DNA of 64,000 bases from Streptomyces mirabilis (GCF_039503195.1 NZ_JBCJKP010000001.1:5332001-5396000), one strand, 5' to 3'. Numbered from the stretch's first letter, positions 28,806-42,847 are shown. Numbers and translations are program-made. The notes: generated from the sequence alone by a model not told the origin.

Positions 28806-29383
28806 CGGAGAACACACCCGGCGGATCGGCCGCCTCCGAGGGAACTCCGGAGAAGGGCCCGGAAACGGCCTCCAAGAAGACCCCCGAGCACTCCGGCGTC
28901 GACCTCGCGCGCGTGGCGTTGCGCGCCGCGAAGGAGCAGGCACGCGCGCGGGGGGACGCGGCGCAGCAGAAGAAGCAGGCGCGGCGCGGCGGCCTGCGCT
29001 CCGGCGCGCGCGCCGACGGGCGTGATCCGATGGCGCTCGGCGCCGCGATCAACCGGCTGCTCACCGAGCGCGGCTGGGAGACCCCGGCCGCGGTGGGCGG
29101 TGTGATGGGCCGCTGGCCGCAGATCGTCGGCGAGGACCTGGCCAAGCACTGCGTCCCGCAGAAGTACGACGAGGACGAGCGGGTGCTGACCGTGCAGTGC
29201 GACTCGACCGCCTGGGCCACCCAGTTGCGGCTGCTCGCCCCGCAGGTGGTCGCGCGGCTGAACCAGGATCTCGGGCACGGCACGGTACGGCTGATCAAGG
29301 TGCAGGGCCCCCATGGTCCCGCGCGCCGCTTCGGCCCGTTGCGCGCCCCTGGAAGCACGGGTCCCGGCGACACCTACGGGTGA
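28802..29383 (+). CDS. dciA: DciA-like (DUF721) replication protein
   Basis: A 193-residue protein of the DUF721 family, whose members (DciA) load the replicative helicase in bacteria without DnaC. The conserved domain is C-terminal (about 80-180; [37 protein letters not shown]). The N-terminal 70 residues are charged and disordered. It is translationally coupled to recF (4-bp overlap) and followed by gyrB. Confidence 0.9.
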   Translation: MTENTPGGSAASEGTPEKGPETASKKTPEHSGVDLARVALRAAKEQARARGDAAQQKKQARRGGLRSGARADGRDPMALGAAINRLLTERGWETPAAVGGVMGRWPQIVGEDLAKHCVPQKYDEDERVLTVQCDSTAWATQLRLLAPQVVARLNQDLGHGTVRLIKVQGPHGPARRFGPLRAPGSTGPGDTYG

Positions 29384-31809
<2,426 letters not shown>

Positions 31810-31851
31810 GTCGGTCTCAGCTGACCGCAGCAGAAAGGATCTTCACCAGCA

Positions 31852-34446
<2,595 letters not shown>

Positions 34447-34464
34447 CGCGAGGAGTGAGTCATC

Positions 34465-35250
34465 GTGAGCGGAGCCACGGGCGCCGGATCGACCGGTACG
34501 GATACGGACGGCGGCCGTGGCTCCGCCGCGGAGACGACTGACTCCCATGACTCTCATGGATCCCAGGGGGGAACTGTGACGGACACCCGAGGCCCGCAGG
34601 CCCAGCAGTACGCGGCCGGAGCGGGCCCGGCGGCGGCCGGTCCGGCAAAGACCAAGGCCGCGCCCGGTGCGGCGCCCGCTTCGGCGCCCCCACCGGGGGC
34701 TCCTACGACCGCCTCGGGTGCGGCCCCTGCCGGGGTCGCACCCGAGGCGGGCTCAGCGCTGCCGGGGGAACGGCAGCCGCAGCAGCCCGCGCAGCCGTAC
34801 CACCCGCCGCAGGCGTACCCGGCTCAGACGCCGTCCGGCGCCGTACGCCGGCCGCGGACCGGAGCGCGCACCGCGCCCCGTACCCGCAAGGCGCGGCTGC
34901 GGGTGGCCAAGACCGACCCCTGGTCGGTGATGAAGGTCAGCTTCCTGCTCTCCATCGCGCTCGGCATCTGCACGATCGTGGCGGCGGCGGTGCTGTGGAT
35001 GGTCCTGGACGCGATGGGCGTCTTCTCGACGGTCGGCGGCACGATTTCCGAGGCGACGGGTTCGAACGAGTCGAACGGCTTCGACCTGCAGTCGTTCCTC
35101 TCCCTGCCGCACGTCCTGATGTTCACGTCGATCATCGCGGTCATCGACGTCGTGCTCGCCACGGCGCTCGCGACGCTCGGCTCGTTCATCTACAACCTCT
35201 CCGCGGGCTTCGTCGGCGGTATTGAACTGACCCTCGCCGAGGACGAGTAA
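34465..35250 (+). CDS. DUF3566 membrane protein
   Basis: A 261-residue protein. The first 150 residues are Ala/Pro/Gly/Gln-rich and disordered, ending in a basic stretch (RRPRTGARTAPRTRKARLRV). The C-terminal DUF3566 domain has two membrane helices (VMKVSFLLSIALGICTIVAA and HVLMFTSIIAVIDVVLATAL). Members follow gyrA in most actinobacteria, including Mycobacterium; the role is unknown but linked to cell-envelope or division genes. The GTG start has a GAGGAG site 18 bp after gyrA. Confidence 0.9.
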   Translation: MSGATGAGSTGTDTDGGRGSAAETTDSHDSHGSQGGTVTDTRGPQAQQYAAGAGPAAAGPAKTKAAPGAAPASAPPPGAPTTASGAAPAGVAPEAGSALPGERQPQQPAQPYHPPQAYPAQTPSGAVRRPRTGARTAPRTRKARLRVAKTDPWSVMKVSFLLSIALGICTIVAAAVLWMVLDAMGVFSTVGGTISEATGSNESNGFDLQSFLSLPHVLMFTSIIAVIDVVLATALATLGSFIYNLSAGFVGGIELTLAEDE

Positions 35251-35362
35251 GAGCAGCTCGTCGGGCCCGGCCAGGAGGCCTGGGATACCGATTTTGGGAC
35301 TGGCCGCGTCGTGCGCTAATCTTCAGAGGTCAGCGCGCGGGACACACACCGCAAAGCGCGGC

Positions 35363-35439
35363 GGGGCTATAGCTCAGTTGGTTAGAGCGCATCCCTGATA
35401 AGGATGAGGCCACAGGTTCAAATCCTGTTAGCCCCACCA
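35363..35439 (+). tRNA. tRNA-Ile (GAT)
   Basis: Acceptor stem GGGGCTA pairs with TAGCCCC; the D-loop AGCTCAGTTGGTTAGAGC and T-arm GGTTCAAATCC are standard. The anticodon GAT is at 35397-35399. The CCA end is encoded. Confidence 0.97.
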
Positions 35440-35446
35440 ACCAAAG

Positions 35447-35476
35447 AACCCCCGGGTGATCCACCCGGGGGTTTTT
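35447..35476 (+). terminator. tRNA-Ile terminator
   Basis: A 12-bp perfect stem AACCCCCGGGTG / CACCCGGGGGTT with an ATC loop, followed by TTT. Confidence 0.9.
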
Positions 35477-35769
35477 GGCATCTGCTGCCGACATCGGTGT
35501 GGGCTCAGGAAAGCGATGACCGCGCGGAGCGCCGCACCCAGCAGCAGGACGATCCCCGCTCGGCGAGGGGCCCGGATCTGAGGCCACCAGGGGGCGTTCT
35601 TGACGACTGTCGAGCGGCGCCGGTACGCCGGACACGGCGAGGTGCCGGACATGGCGAAGGCCCGGCAGCTCTTTCGAGGTGCCGGGTCTTCGGATCTGTG
35701 AGTGCGGTGTACGCAAGTTCGCCGCTACGTCGGGGGGAGAGGGGCTGGGATGAGGCGGAGCCGCGCCGG
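35477..35769. other. Gap after tRNA-Ile
   Basis: 293 bp with no convincing gene. Frames here antisense to the tRNA give the GFEPVASS peptide often mis-annotated beside tRNAs. Confidence 0.5.
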
Positions 35770-36123
35770 TCAGCGCTGCAAGGGGGTCTCGGGCTCGGTG
35801 GAGGTCTCAGGGGCGTAGAGCGACGCGAGGTCGGCGGGGTCGACCTCAGTGGCGTCGGTCGGCGGGCGGTGCCGGCAGCTCGGTGAGGAGCCGTGGGCCT
35901 CGGCGCGGATGCGTTGCTTCATCGTGGGGGGCAGGGCCCGGCTGTATGGACCGGCCCAGGGAGAGACGGTCGGCACTGTCGCGGAGATCGTGCTGTTGCG
36001 CGTCGCTTCGGCCTGCGGTACGGCCGCGGCCGCGGTGGTCGTGATGAAGCCGAGCGCCGTGCACAGCGCGACGAAGGCGGTGACGATGGCGGTCCACAGC
36101 TTCATGACCTTGTCCTGGGTCAT
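35770..36123 (-). CDS. Small secreted protein, DUF6344-like
   Basis: A 117-residue protein with a clear export signal (KLWTAIVTAFVALCTALGFITTTAAAAVPQA, about residues 7-37) and a Pro/Thr/Ser-rich mature part without cysteine pairs. It resembles small Streptomyces proteins of the DUF6344 type, from memory only. ATG 36123 has a GTGAGGGG site; ATG 36105 is an alternative. It is a single gene, divergent from the DLW-39 gene; function unknown. Confidence 0.6.
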   Translation of the reverse strand: MTQDKVMKLWTAIVTAFVALCTALGFITTTAAAAVPQAEATRNSTISATVPTVSPWAGPYSRALPPTMKQRIRAEAHGSSPSCRHRPPTDATEVDPADLASLYAPETSTEPETPLQR

Positions 36124-36471
36124 GGCCCCTCACTTTCGGGTCAGGCGATTTGCGTACTTTCCTCATGATGTGTATGTGGGCCGCGAAGTGGTGGACCGAC
36201 GCCCGTGGCGCGTTGATGTTCAGATCAACACCACTCGGATGGACGCAAGAGGGCTGAAAAGTGCCCAAAGGGTACGAAAGGGTGTCGAAAGTCACTGTGC
36301 GCGAGGTGTGATCACCCTGCGATACGACCGTGGTCGGAGCGGCCGGATCCACGCCTACTGCTCTCGGCCGGGCGGCAGTTGGGGGTCGATGCAGGTCACC
36401 GATCGATATCGGTCGGTGTGTATAGTCGGGCGCCAGAGGTCCCCTACGTCAACGAAAGACGAGGTCGCGCG
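36124..36471. promoter_or_regulatory. Divergent region between the DUF6344-like and DLW-39 genes
   Basis: 348 bp, less GC-rich. TATAGT at 36421-36426 is a likely -10 for the DLW-39 gene; CCGAT-CGAT-ATCGG just upstream (around 36400) is a short inverted repeat. No gene is seen. Confidence 0.45.
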
Positions 36472-36600
36472 GTGAAGAAGCTTCTCCTGGTCGCACTGGC
36501 CGCCATCGGCGGGCTCCTCGTGTACCGCCAGATCCAGGCGGATCGCGCCGAGCAGGATCTGTGGACGGAGGCGACTGACTCCGTGCCCACGGGTTCGTGA
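36472..36600 (+). CDS. DLW-39 family small membrane protein
   Basis: A 42-residue protein: a short N-terminal membrane helix (KKLLLVALAAIGGLLVYRQ) followed by QADRAEQDLWTEATDSV, containing the DLW triad that names the family. It is conserved in actinobacteria between the gyrA-tRNA region and downstream genes; function unknown. The GTG start is preceded by a weak CGAGGT site, and a strong terminator follows. Confidence 0.85.
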   Translation: MKKLLLVALAAIGGLLVYRQIQADRAEQDLWTEATDSVPTGS

Positions 36601-36624
36601 GAATCGACACCAGTCTCAGATCAG

Positions 36625-36654
36625 ACCCCGACCGCCCTTGCGGTCGGGGTTTTG
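36625..36654 (+). terminator. Terminator after the DLW-39 gene
   Basis: An 11-bp perfect stem ACCCCGACCGC / GCGGTCGGGGT with a CCTT loop and a TTTT tail. Confidence 0.92.
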
Positions 36655-36824
36655 TATTGTCCCGATCCGCCCAGAATTCGCTTCAGTGAACGAATTGATT
36701 GCTTAAGCGAAGGCATCGGCCTTCGGGCGGGTCGTTTCGGCCGCTTGTACGGATAGCGGGGGTGGCTCCGTGACCGGCGGGGCAGGATGGGCCACGGTCC
36801 GGGGCGACGACGGGAGGGTGGCGC

Positions 36825-38180
36825 GTGATGGGGCGGCGCACGGCATGGTGGCATCGCGGTCGGCCGCTCGCGATCGTGGCAACGGTCCTGTGCGCGACGG
36901 CGGCTCTGGCCGGGCGGCCCGCCGCGGCAGCCGAGACCGGTACACCGAAGCCGTACGCCTTCGCCCAGGACGCCACGACGGTCCAGGGCGCCACGGGCAC
37001 CACGGACGCCGTACGGCTGGAGCCCGGCGGGACGTACCGCAGTTCCCTCGGTAAGGACGGCAAGCTCTACTACCGCCTGGAGCTCGACGCCACCTCCAAC
37101 GCCTACGTCGCCGCCACCGCCGTCCCCAGGCGCGGCGCCAAGGTCACCTACTCCGACGGCGTGAAGGTCTCCGTACAGGACGGCAACAGCGGCAATTGCT
37201 CCTCCTCCACGACCGCCCACTTCGGCGCCTCCCAGAGCCCCCACCCCATCGCCGCCTGGGCGTCGCGCGAGATCGGCCCCGGCAAGTACGCCTGCCAGAC
37301 GGCCGGAACGTACTACGTGGTCGTCGAGCGCACCGCGGCACCCGTCTCCTCGGCCTCCCCGCCCTCCTCCCCCGACGCCTGGGACCTCGAACTGAGCTAT
37401 GTGTCGGAACCCCGCTTGAAGAAGGCGGGTTCGACCAGTGCCCCCGAGACCTGGAACTCCGCCTCTCCCGCGGCCCTCCAGGGGGACGCGCGGCCACGCC
37501 GGGGCGGCGCGGGGTTCACCACGGCCGGCGCCCTCGAACAGGGAGTCTGGAAGGACGAGATCAGCCCCGGGCAGACGCTCTTCTACAAGGTGCCGGTCGA
37601 CTGGGGACAGCAGTTCTACGCCACCGCCGAACTCGGCAGTTCGAGCGGCGGCGAGGGATTCACGGGCTTCATGGGCACGGCTCTCGTCATGTCCCTCTAC
37701 AACCCCGTGCGCGGACTCGTCACCGACGCGGGCGCGGGATACGACGGCAGCCAGCGGGCGGCCGCACTGGATCCGCTGCCGCCCGTCGAGTACGACAACC
37801 GCTACGCCTTCAACGACCGGATCAGCGGCATGCGGTTCGCCGGTTCGTACTACCTCGTCGTGCACCTCGCGGCGCAGGTCGCCGACAAGTTCGGCGACGG
37901 GCCGTTCGGACTGACCCTGCGCGTACGGGTGGACGGCGCCGCGCAGACCGGCCCGGCGTACGCGGGGCGGGCCGTACCGCAGGGCGTGTTCGACTCCGCG
38001 ACCGGTGACTCCGTGCCGGCCACGGGTGGGACGGGGCCCGCCGCAAGCGGCGGGAGCGACGACGGCACCGCCATGAAGCTGGTCGCCGTGGGCGGTATCG
38101 GCACCGGGACCGTCCTGGTGCTGGCGCTCGGGGTGTGGACGGTGGCCGCACGACGGCGGGCGACGCCGCGCGGCTGGTAG
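36825..38180 (+). CDS. Secreted, C-terminally membrane-anchored protein of unknown function
   Basis: A 451-residue protein with a signal peptide (RPLAIVATVLCATAALAG, cleavage near AAAAET), a long beta-rich extracellular part containing two cysteines near residues 125-165 (NCSSST, KYACQT), a Ser/Gly/Thr-rich stalk that includes VPATGG, a membrane helix (LVAVGGIGTGTVLVLALGVW) and a basic end (RRRATPRGW). This is a type I membrane topology. The family was not recognised. GTG 36825 and ATG 36828 are equivalent starts after GGGAGGG. It is convergent with a Ser/Thr kinase gene. Confidence 0.72.
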   Translation: MMGRRTAWWHRGRPLAIVATVLCATAALAGRPAAAAETGTPKPYAFAQDATTVQGATGTTDAVRLEPGGTYRSSLGKDGKLYYRLELDATSNAYVAATAVPRRGAKVTYSDGVKVSVQDGNSGNCSSSTTAHFGASQSPHPIAAWASREIGPGKYACQTAGTYYVVVERTAAPVSSASPPSSPDAWDLELSYVSEPRLKKAGSTSAPETWNSASPAALQGDARPRRGGAGFTTAGALEQGVWKDEISPGQTLFYKVPVDWGQQFYATAELGSSSGGEGFTGFMGTALVMSLYNPVRGLVTDAGAGYDGSQRAAALDPLPPVEYDNRYAFNDRISGMRFAGSYYLVVHLAAQVADKFGDGPFGLTLRVRVDGAAQTGPAYAGRAVPQGVFDSATGDSVPATGGTGPAASGGSDDGTAMKLVAVGGIGTGTVLVLALGVWTVAARRRATPRGW

Positions 38181-38216
38181 GCCCATCAAGGGGGACAGGG
38201 CTTACGGCACCGGAGC

Positions 38217-39833
38217 TCAGATCTGGGTCAGCGCCCAGAAGCCCACCGCGAAACAGGCCAGCGCGAGGAGCAGCACCGGGACGGCCACCTTCGCGGGCGG
38301 TCCGGGGCGGGGCTGCGCGTGCTGACGCGTCGCGGCGGTCGGATCCGCGGGCCACACGGGGGAGGGCGGCTGCACGGGCGTGTGGTCGAACGGCAGGGCA
38401 TGGGTGGGGGTCGGCACCGGCACCACGACCGAGGTGGGGGGAGTGGGGGGCTGATCGTGCTCCCACAAGGACCGGGGCCGTGGCTGCGGTGGCGGCAGGT
38501 GGAAGCTGCCGGTGTCCGACATCGCGGACGGCTGCGGGGGTGTGGCGTCGGGAGCGGGGTGCGGTGGTACGGCGCTCGGGGCGGGCTGCGGTGGCACGGC
38601 GTCGGGGGCGGGCGCGGGCCCGTGTCGTACGGCGCCGGGGGTGGCCTCGTGTCGTACGGCGCCGGGGGCGGCCTCGTGTCGTACGCCACCCGAGTCGGAC
38701 GCAGGCCATACGCCCCCGGAGGAACGATCCGCCCACGCGGCCCCGGAGACGGGCTCCCGGGACAGCGCCCCGGAATCGTGAAGCCACGGCCTCGAGTCGT
38801 GGGGGCCGGAACCGCTGCCGGCGCCGGAGGCAGCGCCGGAAGCCGTGTCAGAAGTGGTGCTGGAGCCGGTCGCGGACTCGGTGCCGGTGCCGGTGTCGGA
38901 GGCAGGGCCGGACCACGAAGCCGCGTTCTCCGTGGCGCTTGGCGTGGACGCCCTGAGCGGGCCTTTCGGGCCGAACCCCGGGGGAAGCGGGCCGAGTTGG
39001 TCGAAGACCTCGACCAGCTCGTCGTCGGGGCCGGGCTCGGGCAGCAGCTCGGCGGCCGAGGCCAGCGCCTTGCGTGCCCCGGTCGCGGTGCGGAACCGTG
39101 CCCGCGGGTCCGGCTGCAGCAGCGTGGCCACGACCTGCCACAGCGGCTCGGGGATGCTCTGGGGAGCGGCCGGTGTGCCGTTCTCCGCGAAGTACTCGAT
39201 CAGGGCCTTGGCATCGGGTCTGGCCCCTTCGAGCAGGTACAGGGCGACCAGCCCTACGGCGAACAGATCGGCGGGGAAGTCCGGCTCGGCGCCCATCATC
39301 TGCTCGGGAGCGAAGTAACCGGGCGTCCCCACCACGTAGTTGGTCTCGGTCAGCCGTGGCTCACCCAGTCGCATCGCGATGCCGAAGTCGGACAGCCGCA
39401 GCCGTGGACGGGCCGTACCGGTCGCTTCGAGCAGGATGTTGGCGGGCTTGATGTCACGGTGCACGACGCCCTCCGCGTGTACCGCGGCGACTCCCGAGAG
39501 AAGCTGGTCGAGCAGGGTACAGACGAACGCGGGCGGCAGCGGGCCGTAGTCGTTGATCAGGTGGACCAGGGAGCCCCCGGCCACCAGGTCCATGGTGAAC
39601 AGGACCTTGTCGTCGTCGGCGGCCCAGCTGGCGGGCGCGAGCACATGGGGATGATCGATCCGTAGCGCCTGCTCCCGCACGAAGCGCAGCAGCGCGTGCG
39701 CGTCGCTCTGCTGGAGCACCTTGGCGGCCACATAACGGCGCCGCCGCTGGTCCCAGGCGCGCCAGACCGCACCGACTCCCCCGTGGCCGATCGGGTCGAC
39801 CAGTTCGTAGCGTCCGGCGAAGACCTCACCCAT
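38217..39833 (-). CDS. Serine/threonine protein kinase
   Basis: A 538-residue eukaryotic-type kinase. The N-terminal kinase domain (about 1-270) has the glycine loop IGHGGVGAVW, the catalytic Lys in VAAKVL, the catalytic loop HRDIKPANILL, DFG in LSDFGIAMR, and GTPGYFAPEQM, so it should be active. A linker of about 230 residues is very rich in Ala/Pro/Ser, with AVPPxPAP-like repeats. One membrane helix ends the protein (VPVLLLALACFAVGFWAL) with almost nothing outside, so it has no extracellular sensor. ATG 39833. Confidence 0.9.
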   Translation of the reverse strand: MGEVFAGRYELVDPIGHGGVGAVWRAWDQRRRRYVAAKVLQQSDAHALLRFVREQALRIDHPHVLAPASWAADDDKVLFTMDLVAGGSLVHLINDYGPLPPAFVCTLLDQLLSGVAAVHAEGVVHRDIKPANILLEATGTARPRLRLSDFGIAMRLGEPRLTETNYVVGTPGYFAPEQMMGAEPDFPADLFAVGLVALYLLEGARPDAKALIEYFAENGTPAAPQSIPEPLWQVVATLLQPDPRARFRTATGARKALASAAELLPEPGPDDELVEVFDQLGPLPPGFGPKGPLRASTPSATENAASWSGPASDTGTGTESATGSSTTSDTASGAASGAGSGSGPHDSRPWLHDSGALSREPVSGAAWADRSSGGVWPASDSGGVRHEAAPGAVRHEATPGAVRHGPAPAPDAVPPQPAPSAVPPHPAPDATPPQPSAMSDTGSFHLPPPQPRPRSLWEHDQPPTPPTSVVVPVPTPTHALPFDHTPVQPPSPVWPADPTAATRQHAQPRPGPPAKVAVPVLLLALACFAVGFWALTQI

Positions 39834-39965
39834 GGTCGTGCGTCGCTCCCCTTCGGCGGTCGGTCCGGCGCAGGCCCCCCGTGGAGACGCCCGGCGGCCC
39901 GAGGTGCGGAGCCGGACGGCGTCCTGAGCCCCCGGCGCCGGGTGTGCGGCGGCCTGGTCGCCGGC

Positions 39966-40514
39966 TCAGCTCTGGTGCGACTGGTAGTGCGCGACCGCGT
40001 CGGAGGTGCGGCCGGCGCCGTACACCCGGAGGAACTCTGCCAGTTCCGGGTGGGTCGGGGCGAGAGTGTCGGCCGCGTCGATGATGTCCCCCGCAGCCGC
40101 CACGGAGCGCAGCAGCGACTGGATCTCGCGGACCACCCGCTTCACCGTGGGCGCACCTGAACTGCTCGTCGACTGCGTGGTGTTGCTGAGCACCGAGCCC
40201 CCTTGCGACTTCTTGATCTCGTCCATGCGCTCGGTCGCCTCGGCGGCGCTGACGCTGCCGTCCGCGACCTGCCCCGCCAGGTCCTGCAACAGCTGCACGC
40301 GCTGGACCACCGCGGGATTGCCGATCTTGGCACGCTGACCGCTCATCAGCTGCGACAGCATGGGCGCGGAAAGTCCCAGCACCCCGGCAAGACGCGCCTG
40401 GTTGAGGCCCAGATCCTCGATGAGCCTACGGAAGAGCGCCCCCAACGGCTCTCCGTACCAGTTCCGCTGCAGCTCTTGGGCTCTTGCGGTTGCTTCCTGC
40501 TGTGCGGCGTCCAT
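39966..40514 (-). CDS. Helix-turn-helix DNA-binding protein
   Basis: A 182-residue protein with an XRE-type helix-turn-helix near residues 25-65 (LFRRLIEDLGLNQARLAGVL, SAPMLSQLMSGQRAKIGNP) and a helical C-terminal half. The targets are unknown; proteins of this kind lie beside tRNA-Ala in Streptomyces. ATG 40514 has a GGGAG site, and the frame upstream is not conserved-looking. It sits 132 bp upstream of the kinase gene on the same strand. Confidence 0.85.
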   Translation of the reverse strand: MDAAQQEATARAQELQRNWYGEPLGALFRRLIEDLGLNQARLAGVLGLSAPMLSQLMSGQRAKIGNPAVVQRVQLLQDLAGQVADGSVSAAEATERMDEIKKSQGGSVLSNTTQSTSSSGAPTVKRVVREIQSLLRSVAAAGDIIDAADTLAPTHPELAEFLRVYGAGRTSDAVAHYQSHQS

Positions 40515-40696
40515 TGCGTCTCCCCATCGCTTCCCCAAATACGGCGGTTCGCTGTCGCGAACCACGTCGAGCATCTTACGGAGAGTGGTCGCCCACGGGG
40601 ACCCCCAATCTTTTTGCGAGATCCCGGGGGTGACCCGGTACTCTGGTCTGCGGCGCCCTCCGGTATCCGATTCCACCGGGCGGACGCCTGTCTTCC

Positions 40697-40769
40697 GGGG
40701 CCTTAGCTCAGTTGGTAGAGCGCTGTCTTTGCATGGCAGATGTCAGGGGTTCGACTCCCCTAGGCTCCA
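40697..40769 (+). tRNA. tRNA-Ala (TGC)
   Basis: GGGGCCT pairs with AGGCTCC (one G-U pair); D-arm TAGCTCAGTTGGTAGAGC; anticodon TGC at 40730-40732; T-arm GGGGTTCGACTCCCC. The CCA end is not encoded. Confidence 0.97.
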
Positions 40770-41155
40770 CATCCCGGACCGGTCAGACGCCCTTCGCGGC
40801 GGCTGGCCGGTTCTTGTTTTTCGGTGACCTGAGTCACGCAGCAGGCTTCGCAGTCGTTGCAGTTGTTTGCGCAAATGATCGGCCTGTGTGCGGGTGTCGA
40901 CGGCGCCCCACCGGTGGCCGACGTGGCGCGGGGGCGGTCCGTGTCGCCGCCGGATCCTCGTGTGAGCTGCTGTAAGCAGATATGCGTAATCATGGCAATG
41001 CGCAGGGTGAAGAGGATCTGTGCGGATGTTGTGAGCATCGGTCGTTGCAAACGTCACCGTGGCGGAAGACATGAATCGGCTTGATCCGTGCCGCGCCCGT
41101 GGGTCCGTCGTTCGGTTCCGCTCGGCCGGTTCCGCCAGTTCTGCCGGTTCCGCCG

Positions 41156-41169
41156 GTTCCACGTGAAAC
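41156..41169. promoter_or_regulatory. parS: parS-like site with one mismatch
   Basis: GTTCCACGTGAAAC differs from the consensus at one base (C for T). It overlaps the left arm of the adjacent large hairpin. Confidence 0.55.
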
Positions 41170-41218
41170 ATCGCCGTGGGGCAGGAGACTCTCAAGTCTC
41201 CTGCCCCACGGCGATGTT
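41167..41218 (-). terminator. Very strong terminator after the DUF5324 gene
   Basis: A perfect 24-bp stem with a CTCA loop (arms 41167-41190 and 41195-41218), 38 bp after the DUF5324 stop. There is no T tail, but the stability is very high. Confidence 0.85.
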
Positions 41219-41255
41219 GTTGCCCTTGCTCAGGGCTTGTTCACCTGGTTCGGGG

Positions 41256-41936
41256 TCAGCGGCGGTCGTCGCGGTCCTCCTCGGCCTGCTTGGCCTGGAC
41301 CTCGGGGTCCAGGTCGGACAGGCCGGTGCCGTCGACCGAGGACAGACGGCCCGTCTCGGGCACCTCCGTCGCGGCGGGCGGCTCGACCAGCCAGTCGGGG
41401 TTGGCCTGCTTGTCCCACCATTTCCAGGCGACGAAGGCACCGCCCGCGAGAATGCCCAGAACGAGCAGCCCCTTGGCGGCGCGGCCGGCCTTCGCGCGCC
41501 GCTCGTGCTTGCGGACCAGTTTCTGGATCTCCTGGGGCGAGACCTGTCCGCGCAGCGCGGCGATCGCCGCCACACTGCGTGACGCGGCCTCCTCACGTAC
41601 AGGCTGGGCCGCGGCCACCGCCTGCTCGATCCTCGGCCTGGTGTACTCGGCGGCCTGCAAGGCCGCCTGCCGGGTACGGACGGCGGCCTGGTCGACCTTC
41701 GGCGGCACATGCGTACGGGCCTGTTCAAGGCGTGGCGCGAGATGGGCGCCGTACTGGACGCGGGCCTGCTCTGCGGCCAGCGACACCTTGGGCGCGAGCC
41801 GTACGAGTGCCTCGTTCGCGTAGTACGAGGCCCGGTCCTTGGCCGTGTCGGCGTAAGGCGCCACCACTTCCGCGGCGTGCAGCACGCTGTCCTTCGCCGA
41901 GCCGGTCGCGGCGCGCACGCTGTCAATGCGGGTCAC
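41256..41936 (-). CDS. DUF5324 family protein
   Basis: A 226-residue protein. Residues 1-140 are a long charged, Ala-rich helix likely to form coiled coil (TAKDRASYYANEALVRLAPK, VREEAASRSVAAIAALRG). Basic KHERRAKAGRAAK then leads into one membrane helix (GLLVLGILAGGAFVAWKWW) and an acidic tail. The family is known only from actinobacteria; function unknown. GTG 41936 has a GAGGAGGA site. Divergent from the cyclophilin gene. Confidence 0.85.
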   Translation of the reverse strand: MTRIDSVRAATGSAKDSVLHAAEVVAPYADTAKDRASYYANEALVRLAPKVSLAAEQARVQYGAHLAPRLEQARTHVPPKVDQAAVRTRQAALQAAEYTRPRIEQAVAAAQPVREEAASRSVAAIAALRGQVSPQEIQKLVRKHERRAKAGRAAKGLLVLGILAGGAFVAWKWWDKQANPDWLVEPPAATEVPETGRLSSVDGTGLSDLDPEVQAKQAEEDRDDRR

Positions 41937-42248
41937 GGGTCTTCCTCCTCCTCGGTGGCGTACGTGGGCGTTCGAGTACCCCAAAGGGGGCACGGTTCAC
42001 CTTTCCGCCCTGTTCGAGATCATGCCTCTCGAGGGGCTGCGAGGCATGCGAGATAGGGCATACGGGGCAACAGGAGCTTGTCGCCGACAATGCCACGGAT
42101 CGTCGCTTCGCGTCCTGTGCACGCAAGGACTCGACGGGATTTCCGCAAGGGCGACCCCGGATATTCGCTCGGAGGTGGTGGCCGAACGACGCGAGGCCCG
42201 GTCCGTGCGAGGATCGGGGGGTCAAAAGAAGGCAACGGAAGGCAGATC
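41937..42248. promoter_or_regulatory. DUF5324-ppi divergent promoter region
   Basis: 312 bp with no gene. A hairpin CATGCCTC / GAGGCATG with a 12-base loop (42021-42048) lies in the middle; it could be a leader structure or an operator. Confidence 0.4.
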
Positions 42249-42782
42249 GTGGCTGAGCAGCTTTACGCCACCCTGAAGACCAACCAAGGCGACATCGAAG
42301 TCCGGCTTCTGCCGAACCACGCGCCCAAGACGGTCCGGAACTTCGTCGAGCTTGCCACGGGCGAGCGTGAGTGGACCAACCCGGAGACGGGTGAGAAGTC
42401 CACCGACAAGCTCTACGACGGCACGGTCTTCCACCGGGTGATCAGCGGATTCATGATCCAGGGCGGTGACCCGCTGGGCAACGGCACCGGCGGCCCCGGT
42501 TACCAGTTCGAGGACGAATTCCACCCGGAGCTCGCCTTCGACAAGCCCTACCTGCTGGCCATGGCCAACGCCGGCCCCGGTACCAACGGCTCGCAGTTCT
42601 TCATCACCGTCTCCCCGACGGCCTGGCTGACCCGCAAACACACCATCTTCGGCGAGGTCACCAACGCGGCCAGCCAGAAGGTCGTGGACGCCATCGCGAG
42701 CACCCAGACCAACCCGCGCACCGACCGCCCGGTCAACGACGTCGTCATCGAGTCGGTCGTCGTCGAGACCCGCAAGGGCTGA
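42249..42782 (+). CDS. ppiB: Peptidyl-prolyl cis-trans isomerase (cyclophilin)
   Basis: Catalyses proline isomerisation in protein folding. The 177-residue, apparently cytoplasmic cyclophilin has the active-site run FHRVISGFMIQGGD (catalytic Arg, Phe, Gln) and NAGPGTNGSQFFIT. There is no signal peptide. GTG 42249 has a GGAAGG site. It ends in a strong hairpin before the rhomboid gene. Confidence 0.95.
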   Translation: MAEQLYATLKTNQGDIEVRLLPNHAPKTVRNFVELATGEREWTNPETGEKSTDKLYDGTVFHRVISGFMIQGGDPLGNGTGGPGYQFEDEFHPELAFDKPYLLAMANAGPGTNGSQFFITVSPTAWLTRKHTIFGEVTNAASQKVVDAIASTQTNPRTDRPVNDVVIESVVVETRKG

Positions 42783-42847
42783 AACCCGCTCCGCGAAGGC
42801 TGAGACCCAAGGACCCGAAGGTCCGAGGGCTCCCGCAGGGAACCAAA

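Larger units (their letters stand above)
40770..41255. other. Gap between tRNA-Ala and the DUF5324 gene
   Basis: 486 bp, partly lower in GC, with no firm gene. It holds a parS-like site and a 24-bp-stem hairpin (listed separately). A minus-strand frame starting at ATG 40993 encodes a cysteine-rich stretch (ICANNCNDCEACC) but lacks a ribosome site and runs into the tRNA; it is not called as a gene. Confidence 0.45.

Noticed and set aside
26535..28943. 802-codon minus-strand open frame
   Set aside because: Spans gnd and recF in antisense; caused by GC bias.
35330..35716. 128-residue minus-strand frame containing GLTGFEPVASSLSG
   Set aside because: Antisense of tRNA-Ile; this peptide is a well-known false annotation next to tRNAs.
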